From positions 1,343,557 to 1,407,556 of the forward strand of contig NZ_NPMR01000002.1 of NCBI RefSeq assembly GCF_002245215.1: DNA of 64,000 nt, read 5' to 3'. The notes under the pieces are model-generated. The model was not told where the DNA came from, did no database searches, and was given only the letters and a program-made list of their open reading frames with translations. Positions within the stretch are counted from its first letter, which is position 1. Each line of letters begins with the position of its first letter. Below are positions 15,380 through 23,527 of the stretch, one piece after another. The translations under genes were made by a program, and so were the position numbers. This stretch comes from Microbacterium sp. Yaish 1. Lineage in GTDB: Bacteria > Actinomycetota > Actinomycetes > Actinomycetales > Microbacteriaceae.

Positions 15380-16139
15380 CGACGGCTCCGGCTCGTTCGA
15401 ACGCCTCGAGCCATCCCGTCATGGGCCACTCGCCCCACTTCCGCGCGAAACGGCGGCCGTTGCGCAGGATGTCGTCGAGGTGCTGCCAAGGCGGTGACGA
15501 GGTCTCGTGATGCTGGTGATAGGCGTCGGCACCGCCCACCCAGATCATCGGGACCCCCGCCCGGCGAAGCGAGAACGCGAAGTCGGTGTCCTCGCCCCCG
15601 TACCCCTCGTACTGCTCGTCGAAGCCGCCGACGGCCCGCCACACGGCGGGCGTGGTCGCGAACGACAGCGACCAGAACAACGGGTACTCCTCCGTCGCAG
15701 CGCGCTGCAGGACGCCCGGCGGCGGCGCCGGACGCGCCGCGTGGGGCGCGGTGGCCGCGCGGAGGGATGCCGTGTCGAGCGCTGCGCCTGCAGGCAGGTA
15801 CGTCACCGGCCCGCAGAGGACCGCATCGGGGTGCTCTGCCGCCGCATCGCGGTACCGCTCGACCAGCTCGGGGCCCGGGATGCAATCGGCGTCGAGGAAC
15901 ACGAGCAGGCGCGCCCCCAGCGCCTCGGCCGCACGCGCACCCGCGTTGCGGGCCGCCGCGAGCCGCAGACCGGCCGGCCCCGGCGGCACGTGCACGACGG
16001 ACTCGGCGTCGAGCGAGGGAGCGTCGTCGTCGCCGATCCAGACGACCACGCGCGGAGTGCCCGCCGTCGCGCGCAGCTGATTGCGCAGGTGCTCGAGGCG
16101 CGGCGCCGAGCAGAGCGTCACGATCGCGATGTCGCTCAT
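15342..16139 (-). CDS. GT2-type glycosyltransferase with galactosyltransferase C-terminal signature
   Basis: 265 residues. A GT-A fold with the metal-binding DxD-like LVFLDADC at about 90, and the C-terminal GGFDEQYEGYGGEDTDFAFSLRRAG signature of GT2/GT27-like transferases. The N terminus (MSDIAIVTLCSAPRLEHLRNQL) is typical of family 2. It is last of a leftward four-gene run joined by ATGA/GTGA overlaps. No signal peptide or membrane helix is visible, so it is cytoplasmic or peripheral. The donor sugar is unknown. Confidence 0.85.
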   Translation of the reverse strand: MSDIAIVTLCSAPRLEHLRNQLRATAGTPRVVVWIGDDDAPSLDAESVVHVPPGPAGLRLAAARNAGARAAEALGARLLVFLDADCIPGPELVERYRDAAAEHPDAVLCGPVTYLPAGAALDTASLRAATAPHAARPAPPPGVLQRAATEEYPLFWSLSFATTPAVWRAVGGFDEQYEGYGGEDTDFAFSLRRAGVPMIWVGGADAYHQHHETSSPPWQHLDDILRNGRRFARKWGEWPMTGWLEAFERAGAVVREGDGWRRVSA

Positions 16140-17152
16140 CCTCTCCCTCCCGCGTCCGCCTCGGCACGGATGACGGCCGCTGCCCGCCGGGCGGCGCCAT
16201 CGGTGCGCCACGCCGCCCATCCGTCGCCGCCGCCACCCGCCGACGCCTGCGCGAGCAGCTCGGGCCAGCGCGCGGGCTCCGGCCACGCTGTCAGGGCGAC
16301 GGCGAGCCCGGATCGGCCGAGCGCCGACGCCGTCGCGCGCTGCTCGGCGAAGGGACGCTCCTGCGGGATGACGACGGCCGGCGCGCCGGCGGCGGCCAGG
16401 TCGGCGACGGCGTTCTGGCCGCACCACGACACGACGACGGATGCCGTCGTCAACGCATCCCACGGGTCGGCCGTCCACGCTCCGGAACCGGCGCCGAGCA
16501 CACGCCAGGGGCGTCCCGACGCCCGCTCGGCGGCGGCGATGTCGGCCGTGGAGACGTCGGCCCCGCCGCCACCGCCGAGCAGGACGACCTCGTCACCGCG
16601 CGGCCGCGGGGGCCGGTCACGACCGGCGAACCGTGAGATCCCGCCGACGAACGCGACGCGGTCGCCGAGGTCGGTCACGTGCTCCGGCGCGTAGATCTCC
16701 TCCGGCCACGGCGCGATGATCCGCCGCGCGGCCGCGAAGGCCAGCCGGTGGGGCTCGTCGACGCGGTCACCGGGCTGCGTGATGATCACCACGGGCACAC
16801 CGAGGAGCCGGAGGAAGAGCGTGACCTCGGCCGAGACGTCGACGACGAACGCCGCGACATCGCCGGCCGCGACCGCCGCGGCGATGACCGCGAGCCGGGA
16901 GCGGTGGCCGGCGTGGCGCAGCGGGGCCCAGTGCAGCATCCCTCCGGCCGTCGGGTCGTCGGCCGGGAGGGCGGGCGCGGGCCGATCGTCGCGCGCGAGC
17001 TCGACCCACGAGACGTTCGCGGGCAGATCGGCGGGAACCGGCAGTGAGCTGAAACAGACGACGTCGGCATCGAGGTGGGGCGCGATCGCCCGCATCCGGG
17101 TCAGGTGCCCCTGGCCGTGGTGATGCACGTACCAGCCGATGCGCCGCGTCAT
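16136..17152 (-). CDS. GT-B glycosyltransferase, MurG/GT28-like
   Basis: 338 residues. The N terminus RIGWYVHHHGQGHLTRMRAIAPHL carries the GHLTRM glycine-rich loop of GT1/GT28 enzymes. The C-terminal domain has VVLLGGGGGADVST and VVSWCGQNAVADLAAAGAPAVVIPQERPFAEQRATA, the usual donor-binding region of MurG-like enzymes. Starts and stops overlap both neighbours by 4 bp, so it belongs to the leftward glycosyltransferase operon. The acceptor and sugar cannot be assigned. Confidence 0.82.
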   Translation of the reverse strand: MTRRIGWYVHHHGQGHLTRMRAIAPHLDADVVCFSSLPVPADLPANVSWVELARDDRPAPALPADDPTAGGMLHWAPLRHAGHRSRLAVIAAAVAAGDVAAFVVDVSAEVTLFLRLLGVPVVIITQPGDRVDEPHRLAFAAARRIIAPWPEEIYAPEHVTDLGDRVAFVGGISRFAGRDRPPRPRGDEVVLLGGGGGADVSTADIAAAERASGRPWRVLGAGSGAWTADPWDALTTASVVVSWCGQNAVADLAAAGAPAVVIPQERPFAEQRATASALGRSGLAVALTAWPEPARWPELLAQASAGGGGDGWAAWRTDGAARRAAAVIRAEADAGGRG

Positions 17153-18267
17153 GCCGGCAGCTCGGCGGGTGCCGCCTCCGTGCTCAGCGACGCGAAGATG
17201 TCCTCGAGGGCCGTCGTGCGCGCATCGAGCGAGAACCGTTCCACCGCGCGGGCGCGGACGGCGCGGCGGAAGCGCGGATCGCGAGCCTGCTGCCACATCT
17301 GCTCGACCGCATCCGCCATCGCCGCGACGTCTCCCGCGCCCACGAGGCGCATCCCGATGCTGGCGGCGGCGATCTCGGGCACCCCGCCCACGGCGAAGCC
17401 GACCACGGGCGTCCCGCACATGAGGGCCTCGGGACCGACGAGTCCGAACGGCTCCGCCCACGCGGGAGTAGCGAGCGCGACCGCCGAACGGCCGACGAGG
17501 CGGGCGAGCTCGGGGGGCGTGAGCTCACCGGCCACCGTGATGTCGTCGCCGAGCAGCGGACCGAGCACGTCGTCGGCGTACGCTCGGTCACCGACGCGGC
17601 CGGCGATCGTGAGGCGTCGCCCGAGCGCCCGGGCGACGGCCACGGCCAGGTGCGGGGCCTTCTCGGGAACGATGCGGCCGAACCAGACGAGGTCGTCGCC
17701 ACCGGGACCGGCGGACCAGACGCGCGGGTCCACGCCGTTGGCCAGCAGGGTCGAGGCAACCCCCGCGTGCTGCCATTCCCGGCGGGTGTGCTCGCTGACC
17801 GAGAGGAACGTGCTGCCACGGCCCGCGGCGGCGCGGTGCGCGCGCACGAAGTCGTCGTCCACCGGCGTGTGCAGGGTCGTGACCATCGGCACGTCCAGCT
17901 GCGGTGCGAGCTGCAGCGGGAGGGCGTGCAGGCAATGGTTCGAGATCACGTCGAAGTCGGCGGCCCGCGCGCCGATCGTCTCGAGCGCACGGCGGAGCAT
18001 CGGCACGCTGAGCGTCTCGTACGCGGGCGGGTACGTCTTGTCGGTGCGCACCGCGTCGGCATCCCAGCCCAGCTCGGGCATCTCCCAGACGCTGCCGGGC
18101 TCGACGTGGTCCGACCCCGTCACCGCGACGAGGGTCACCTCGTGGCCCCGTGCCCGCAGTGCCTCGACCTCCGACCAGACGGCGGCCTCGAGACCGCCGG
18201 CGTGTGGCCTGCGGATCGGGAACCGAAGCGGCGCGATCACCGCGATGCGCAGCGAACGCCCCGTCAC
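17149..18267 (-). CDS. GT4 glycosyltransferase
   Basis: 372 residues from GTG 18267, which overlaps the upstream stop as GTGA; the much longer open frame above it is a shadow. The N-terminal IAPLRFPIRRPHAGGLEAAVWSEVEALRARGHEVTLV is typical of GT4. The C-terminal domain shows VWFGRIVPEKAPHLAVAVA and LATPAWAEPFGLVGPEALMCGTPVVGFAVGGVPEI (E-x7-E). It resembles actinobacterial alpha-mannosyl and alpha-glucosyltransferases but is not specific enough to name. Confidence 0.88.
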   Translation of the reverse strand: MTGRSLRIAVIAPLRFPIRRPHAGGLEAAVWSEVEALRARGHEVTLVAVTGSDHVEPGSVWEMPELGWDADAVRTDKTYPPAYETLSVPMLRRALETIGARAADFDVISNHCLHALPLQLAPQLDVPMVTTLHTPVDDDFVRAHRAAAGRGSTFLSVSEHTRREWQHAGVASTLLANGVDPRVWSAGPGGDDLVWFGRIVPEKAPHLAVAVARALGRRLTIAGRVGDRAYADDVLGPLLGDDITVAGELTPPELARLVGRSAVALATPAWAEPFGLVGPEALMCGTPVVGFAVGGVPEIAAASIGMRLVGAGDVAAMADAVEQMWQQARDPRFRRAVRARAVERFSLDARTTALEDIFASLSTEAAPAELPA

Positions 18268-19391
18268 GAGACACGCTCGCTGCGGAGCCGGCGGTACAGC
18301 GCGGCGTGCGCCGCTGCCGTCGCCGCATCCTGCTCCCGGCGACGGGCGCGGCGTCGCTCCATCAGCTCGGCTCGTGCGATCGACCCGGGCCGCGCCGCAT
18401 CGTCGCACGACAGCAGGGAGCGCAGTGCCGCCGTCAGCGTCTCGACGTCGCCCGGGCGGAAGCTCGCGGTCGAGGCGTCGTCGTGCTGATCGGCGAAGTG
18501 TCCGACGTCGGGGACGGCGACCGGCACCCCCAGGTCCCAGCACAGCTCGAGCCACCCCGAGTGGCTGCCGAAACGGTAGGGCAGCACGCACACGTCGAGG
18601 CCGCCGAGCGCGGTGTTCAACGCGGCGTCGGGCAACCGGCCCTGCTCGACGAGGACCGCGTACGGGTGTCCGGCCACGGCGGCGCGGACGTCGTCGCGGG
18701 CGCCCTGATCGCGGACCGACCGGTGCATCCGGATCTCGGCGACGGCGTGATGCCCGTCGTCGCGGAGGCGCTCGACCGCAGCGATCAGGGTCCGCGCGCT
18801 CGTGGGTCCATCGGTGCCGGGGCGGAGGTCCTTCAGGTGCATCCCGATCCGGAGGTCCTCGCTCACCGCCACGATGGACGGGCTCTCGCCGTCGTGCAGG
18901 ATCGCGGGGTGCGGCAGCACGGCGGCGTCCCGTCCCCAGCGCTCGCGCACCTCGGCGGCGGCTCCTCGGGTCAGGGTCACGAGAGCGTCGGCCCGCGGCA
19001 CGAGCTCGTCGAGCTGCGCGGCATAGGGGCTCTGGTCGGTGAGCTGCGGATGCGTCAGGTCGTGCACGGTGAACACGACGGCCCATCCCGCCGCGTGCGC
19101 GGCCTCGACGCACGCCGTCAGATGACCGGCGGGGAACGATTCGGTGCCGAAATGGACGTGAAGGATGTCGGCGTCATCGGCGTTGCGCCGGATCCAGTCG
19201 GGGTCGAGCGCGACGGGAGGCCACCAGACGCCCTCGGCCGCGCCGGGCACGGGCGGGTCGGGCAGCACGTCGATGCCCGCGGCATCCGTCACACGCCGCA
19301 CGTACGGATGCCCCGCGGGCACCGCCACGACGCGCACGTCGGGTGCACCGGACATGTCGTCCAGGGGCACGCTCGCGGTCACGATGGTCAC
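18264..19391 (-). CDS. GT4-like glycosyltransferase, divergent
   Basis: 375 residues. The GT-B pattern is weaker than in its neighbours: ILHVHFGTESFPAGHL and VVFTVHDLTHPQL in the N-terminal half; LRIGMHLKDLRPGTDG and DVCVLPYRFGSHSGWLELCWDLGVPVAVPDVGHFADQ in the C-terminal half, with the usual acidic residue in SGWLELC. It is first of the leftward four-gene run and faces the rightward run across a 115-bp divergent gap. A CAAGGAGAGTCGT ribosome-binding region precedes the ATG. Confidence 0.75.
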   Translation of the reverse strand: MTIVTASVPLDDMSGAPDVRVVAVPAGHPYVRRVTDAAGIDVLPDPPVPGAAEGVWWPPVALDPDWIRRNADDADILHVHFGTESFPAGHLTACVEAAHAAGWAVVFTVHDLTHPQLTDQSPYAAQLDELVPRADALVTLTRGAAAEVRERWGRDAAVLPHPAILHDGESPSIVAVSEDLRIGMHLKDLRPGTDGPTSARTLIAAVERLRDDGHHAVAEIRMHRSVRDQGARDDVRAAVAGHPYAVLVEQGRLPDAALNTALGGLDVCVLPYRFGSHSGWLELCWDLGVPVAVPDVGHFADQHDDASTASFRPGDVETLTAALRSLLSCDDAARPGSIARAELMERRRARRREQDAATAAAHAALYRRLRSERVS

Positions 19392-19506
19392 GACTCTCCT
19401 TGCTGGAACCGCCGAGACAAGGGCGATCCGAGTCGGACGCTAGCCGAGCGCGCAGTCCGGCGCCTCGCACTTGCGCGAACCACAGGCGACCGGTAACGAT
19501 GACCGG

Positions 19507-20547
19507 ATGCCGGTCGACGCCCCTCCCCTGTGCCTGGTCTGGGGCCCCGCCGGACACGGAGTGACCGAGTACGGTGCCGACATCGCCTCAGCCGCCCACC
19601 GGGCCGACCCTGCCGTCCGCACCGTCGAGGTGACCGACCTCGACGCCGCGCTGGCGGCGATCGCGCCCGGCGAGCGCGTGCACCTGCACGCGACGGACCG
19701 ACTGCTCGGAACGAGCCTCGAAGCGGCCGCCGACGCCGTCGAGACGCTCGCCGGGACCTGCCGGCTGACCCTCACGCTGCATGACCTGCCGCAGCCCTCC
19801 GACGGCACGAAATACGACCGTCGGGTCGCCGCGTATCGCCGGTTCTTCGCCGCAGCCGACGCCGTGGCCGTCAACAGCGATCACGAACGGCTGCTGGTCT
19901 CCGAGCACCTGGGCGACGACCTGCGGCCCCGGGTGATCCCCCTGGGAACCCGCGTCGCCGCCGCCCCCGAGGCCGACGCACCCGTCGCGTCGGCCGACCT
20001 CGTCGTGCTCATCGCCGGCTTCGTCTACCCCGGAAAGGGGCACGAGCCCGCCGTGCGCGCCGCGACGGCCGCCGTGGACGCCCTGCGGGCGTCGGGACGG
20101 CCGGTCGGCGAGGCGGTCGTCCGCGCTCTGGGCGCCGCGTCGCCGGGCCATGACGGGGATGTCGCAGCACTCGGACGCCTGGCGGCCGACCTCGGCGGTC
20201 GCTTCGAGATCACCGGGTTCCTCGGCGACGAGGAGTTCGCCCGGCGGCTGCGCGAACCCGGCATCCCGGTCGCCGCCCACGAGCACGTCTCGGCCTCGCG
20301 GTCGATGCTCGACTGGATCGAGGCGGGCCGCCGCCCGCTGGTCGTCCGCTCGCGCTACAGCGACGAGATGGACCGGTTGCGGCCCGGCACCGCGACCCTG
20401 TTCGATCCGGCGGAGCTGACCGGCCTGCTCGTCGCCGCGTGGGAGGATCCGGCCTCGACGCGCCTCGTGCCAGGGCACCCGCTGCAGCCGGATCTCGCCG
20501 ACGCGGCCGGGTCGTACCTCGCGTGGTGGCGCGGGATGCCGCGATGA
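19507..20547 (+). CDS. GT4-like glycosyltransferase, divergent
   Basis: 346 residues from ATG 19507. It starts PLCLVWGPAGHGVTEYGADIASAAH, has LTLTLHDLPQPSDGTKYDRRVAAYRRFFAAADAVAVNSDHE, and a second domain VVLIAGFVYPGKGHEPAVRAA followed by ASRSMLDWIEAGRRPLVVRSRYSDEM. These match the overall GT-B layout, although the E-x7-E segment is degenerate. It overlaps the following GT2 gene by ATGA. The function within a surface-glycan pathway is inferred from neighbours. Confidence 0.68.
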   Translation: MPVDAPPLCLVWGPAGHGVTEYGADIASAAHRADPAVRTVEVTDLDAALAAIAPGERVHLHATDRLLGTSLEAAADAVETLAGTCRLTLTLHDLPQPSDGTKYDRRVAAYRRFFAAADAVAVNSDHERLLVSEHLGDDLRPRVIPLGTRVAAAPEADAPVASADLVVLIAGFVYPGKGHEPAVRAATAAVDALRASGRPVGEAVVRALGAASPGHDGDVAALGRLAADLGGRFEITGFLGDEEFARRLREPGIPVAAHEHVSASRSMLDWIEAGRRPLVVRSRYSDEMDRLRPGTATLFDPAELTGLLVAAWEDPASTRLVPGHPLQPDLADAAGSYLAWWRGMPR

Positions 20548-21821
20548 CGGCGGGCCGCCCGGCCGGGGTGCCGCTCCCCGGAAACCGGTGGGACCTCCTC
20601 GACGGCCGGTGGCCCGAACAGCCGCCCCGCGTGTCGGTCATCGTCGCCCATTACCGTCAGCCCGAACAGCTCGCGCGGACGCTCGCCGCGCTGCGGTCGC
20701 AGGAGCACCCGGCTGACCGGCTGCAGATCATCGTCGCGGACGACGGCTCGCCCGAGCCGCCCTCCGTTCCGGACGGGGTCGAGCTCGTCCGCCACGAGGA
20801 CCGGGGCTTCCGGCTCGCGGCCGTCCGCAACCTCGGAGCGGCCGCGGCAGGCGGCGACGTGCTCGTGTTCCTCGACGCCGACACGGCGCCCGAGCCCGCC
20901 TTCATCCGTGAGCTGACCCGGCTGCCCGCACTCGCGCCGGACTGCGTCACGGTCGGGCGGCGCCGGCACGCCGACCTGCGCGGCGTCGACGCCGCCCGGC
21001 TCGCCGAAGAGGCGGCGCGCACGGCGCTGCCCGAGCCGGAATGGCTCGCGGCGGAGTATCGGCGAACCGCGAACCTCCTCCACGCCGACGACCGCAGCTA
21101 TCGCCACGTCATCGGGGCTGTCATCGCGTGCTCGCGGGTGCTGTTCGACGCGACGGGCGGATTCGACGAGTCGTTCACGTCGTACGGCGGGGAGGACTGG
21201 GAGTGGACCTATCGTGCGTGGCTGCGCGGCGCGCTGCTCGCCCACGTGCCCGCGGCCGTCGCCTGGCACGACGGCCCGGATGCCGCCGGACGCGACGAAG
21301 GCGCGATCGCGCGCCGCAACGCCGAGACCATCCGGCTCAGCGACCTCATCCCCGTCGCCGGTTCCGCCGGCCGGGGCCTGCGGCCCGCCCACCCCGACGT
21401 CGCGGTCATCGCGCCGCCGCACGCGAGCGCCGGGCAGCGGTTCCTCGCGCTCGACAGCACCCTCGCGGCGCTCGGCGCCGCCTCGGCCCGCACCGCGGTC
21501 CTCCCCGACGACTCCGAGCCGGATCCCGCGTTCGATCGCGTCCGGGTCATCATCGAGCTGCTCCGCCCGCTCCGCATCGACGCCGACGTCGACATCCTCG
21601 CCGTGTCGCTGGCGCGGATCGGCGACGAGGCGCTCGGCGAACTGACGCTGCGCTCCCCCGACGGCGAGCCGCTGGTGCGGATGACGTCGGCGCGCGCCCG
21701 CGCCCGGGGCGAGCGCTGGGGCCGTGACGATCTCTTCCCGACGGCGTCGGTGACGACAGCGGAGATTCGCGTCGTCACCGACGAGCCCGATCTCGCCGCC
21801 TACCTCGGCGGCTGGGGCTGA
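20544..21821 (+). CDS. GT2 glycosyltransferase with an extra C-terminal domain
   Basis: 425 residues. Residues about 25-270 are a GT2 domain: PRVSVIVAHYRQPEQLARTLAAL, IIVADDGSPEPP, VLVFLDADTAPE (DxD) and GGFDESFTSYGGEDWEWTYRAWLRG. Residues about 285-425 (VAVIAPPHASAGQRF onward) form an additional domain with no motif I recognise, longer than in the related gene at 15342-16139. It ends the glycosyltransferase block; a convergent flavodoxin-like gene follows 7 bp away. Confidence 0.82.
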   Translation: MTAGRPAGVPLPGNRWDLLDGRWPEQPPRVSVIVAHYRQPEQLARTLAALRSQEHPADRLQIIVADDGSPEPPSVPDGVELVRHEDRGFRLAAVRNLGAAAAGGDVLVFLDADTAPEPAFIRELTRLPALAPDCVTVGRRRHADLRGVDAARLAEEAARTALPEPEWLAAEYRRTANLLHADDRSYRHVIGAVIACSRVLFDATGGFDESFTSYGGEDWEWTYRAWLRGALLAHVPAAVAWHDGPDAAGRDEGAIARRNAETIRLSDLIPVAGSAGRGLRPAHPDVAVIAPPHASAGQRFLALDSTLAALGAASARTAVLPDDSEPDPAFDRVRVIIELLRPLRIDADVDILAVSLARIGDEALGELTLRSPDGEPLVRMTSARARARGERWGRDDLFPTASVTTAEIRVVTDEPDLAAYLGGWG

Positions 21822-21828
21822 CCGGCGC

Positions 21829-22461
21829 TCACTCCGCCGGGTAGCGGGCGGCGCGCAGCACGCGCGCGAGATGCGCCGCGTTGCGTGCGAGAGTGGCGGT
21901 CGTCGAGGCGACCGGGTCGGGGGTCTTCTCCAGATCCTTGAAGTCGACCGTCTGCATCGCCTCGCCGTTCCAGTAGGTGCCGCCCTGCGCGGGGATCGTG
22001 AACCCGACGTCGTTCAGCCCCTGGAACAGGTCGGCGGTGGCCTTGTGCGCGCCGTCCTCGTTGCCGACCACGGCCACCACGGCGACGCGGTCGAAGAGGA
22101 TCGGCCGACCGGCGTCGTCCGTCTCGGAGAGTTCGGCGTCGAGGCGCTCGAGCACGCGCTGCGCGAGGCTCGAGGCGTGTCCCATCCAGATGGGCGTCCC
22201 GACGACGAGGATGTCGGCGGCGAGGATCTGCTCGCGAACGGAGGGCCACTCGTCTCCCTCCCCCATGTCGGTCTCGACGCCCGGCGCGATGTTCAGGTCG
22301 GCGATGCGCACCTGCGTGCCCGAGGCGCCGTGCTCGGCGAGGGCGTCGAGCACCTGCTGCAGCATGAGCTGCGTGCTCGACTCCGCGGGTGCGGGCTTCA
22401 GGGTGCAGTTGAGGGCGACGACCCGGAGCGGGGCGTCGGAAGCGGGTAGGTCTGTCGTCAT
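21829..22461 (-). CDS. Flavodoxin-like NAD(P)H-dependent FMN reductase family protein
   Basis: 210 residues. The N-terminal RVVALNCTLKPAPAESSTQLMLQQVLDAL fits the phosphate-binding loop of FMN reductases, and ILVVGTPIWMGHASSLAQRVLERLDA is the conserved second FMN-contact segment of WrbA/NADPH-dependent FMN reductase relatives. It is expected to be a soluble FMN protein reducing quinones or similar acceptors. GGACTCGCC precedes the ATG. Neighbours do not suggest a pathway. Confidence 0.82.
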   Translation of the reverse strand: MTTDLPASDAPLRVVALNCTLKPAPAESSTQLMLQQVLDALAEHGASGTQVRIADLNIAPGVETDMGEGDEWPSVREQILAADILVVGTPIWMGHASSLAQRVLERLDAELSETDDAGRPILFDRVAVVAVVGNEDGAHKATADLFQGLNDVGFTIPAQGGTYWNGEAMQTVDFKDLEKTPDPVASTTATLARNAAHLARVLRAARYPAE

Positions 22462-22533
22462 GGCGAGTCCTTTCGTTCGCCGCCATCGTCGGCGACGATC
22501 CGTGACGGATGACAGGCCGTTGACAGGACCGCG

Positions 22534-23508
22534 TCAGGCCGGAACGGCGGCATCCCACCACCGCAGCACGCGCAGGGCGATCATCGTCAGCCAGGGCGAC
22601 GGCTCGCCCTCGGCGACATCGATGTCGAACCAGACGCGCCCGGCCAGCGGCGTTCCCTGATGCCACGTGCCGTCGGCGGCGCGTGCGTTCCGGACCATGT
22701 CGATCGCCTCCGCCAGCCGCGGGTCGGGTGCGGCGCCCTCGAGAAGCGCGGCGGCGCGGAAATGATCGAGGGCGACGAGCGCGCTGTAGCGGTGGCGATT
22801 GGGATAGACGAACTCCGTCACGAAGTCGCCGACGGGCTCGCCGGTCGAGGCGCGGAAGGCGAGCCGGCGCGACAGCAGGTACTCCTCCCCGCGGTGCCGG
22901 CTCTCGCGGAGGGCCGGGTCGCCCGTGATTCGCTCCCACGCGAGCATGCCGCGCAGAGCGTTGAGCGTCGAGTGGAATGACCCGCGGGTCGACCGCCCCT
23001 CCTCCGCCTCGCAGTTCCACCCGCCGTCGGCCAGCTGATGCTCGCGGAACCACCGCGCCAGGCCGCTCATGTCGACACCGAGCCAGGCGCCCGTCGCGAG
23101 CGTGTACGAGTTGATGCACACGTCGATCTCGCCGTCCCAGTACGGCAGGTCGTCGTACTCCCACCGGCTGTTGCGCCGGAGCCGTTCCGCGGTGTCGCCG
23201 AGGACGGCGGCATCCAGACCCCACTCCCGCAGATCCTTCAGGGTCCAGGTGGTCGCCGTCCAGGGCTGTCCCGGCGCGCGGGCCTCCGGGCTGTCGAAGA
23301 ACCCCGCGGGGAAGTACGCGCCACCCTCCCACTGACCGTCGTCGCCCTGCTCCCGCAGGAGGCGCGCGCCGTTGCCCTCGGTCGCGACGCGAGCCCGCGT
23401 GGCCTGCCACACGGACGGCGGAGCGTCCGCGAGATAACGCTCCACCTGCCAGCGCAGCGACGGGTCGGTGTCCAGAAGCCACGCCAGCGTGCCGTCCGTG
23501 TCGGTCAT
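22534..23508 (-). CDS. Alpha/alpha-toroid (squalene-cyclase/prenyltransferase-like) protein of unknown function
   Basis: 324 residues from the ATG at 23508. Repeated segments such as WEGGAYFPAGFF, LADGGWNCEAEEGRSTRGSFHSTLNALRGMLAWE and AADGTWHQGT resemble the QW-like repeats of alpha/alpha-toroid folds. The catalytic DXDD of squalene-hopene cyclases is not seen, and the protein is half their length, so terpene cyclisation is unlikely. Similar proteins are often labelled squalene cyclase in actinobacteria. It is 19 bp from the end of the GH42 gene upstream and could be co-transcribed with it. Confidence 0.72.
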   Translation of the reverse strand: MTDTDGTLAWLLDTDPSLRWQVERYLADAPPSVWQATRARVATEGNGARLLREQGDDGQWEGGAYFPAGFFDSPEARAPGQPWTATTWTLKDLREWGLDAAVLGDTAERLRRNSRWEYDDLPYWDGEIDVCINSYTLATGAWLGVDMSGLARWFREHQLADGGWNCEAEEGRSTRGSFHSTLNALRGMLAWERITGDPALRESRHRGEEYLLSRRLAFRASTGEPVGDFVTEFVYPNRHRYSALVALDHFRAAALLEGAAPDPRLAEAIDMVRNARAADGTWHQGTPLAGRVWFDIDVAEGEPSPWLTMIALRVLRWWDAAVPA

Positions 23509-23527
23509 GCGGTCATTGTCGCGCGGC

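Noticed and set aside
22534..23508. Squalene-hopene cyclase
   Set aside because: Only about half the length and no DXDD motif; a toroid-like fold is all that can be supported.
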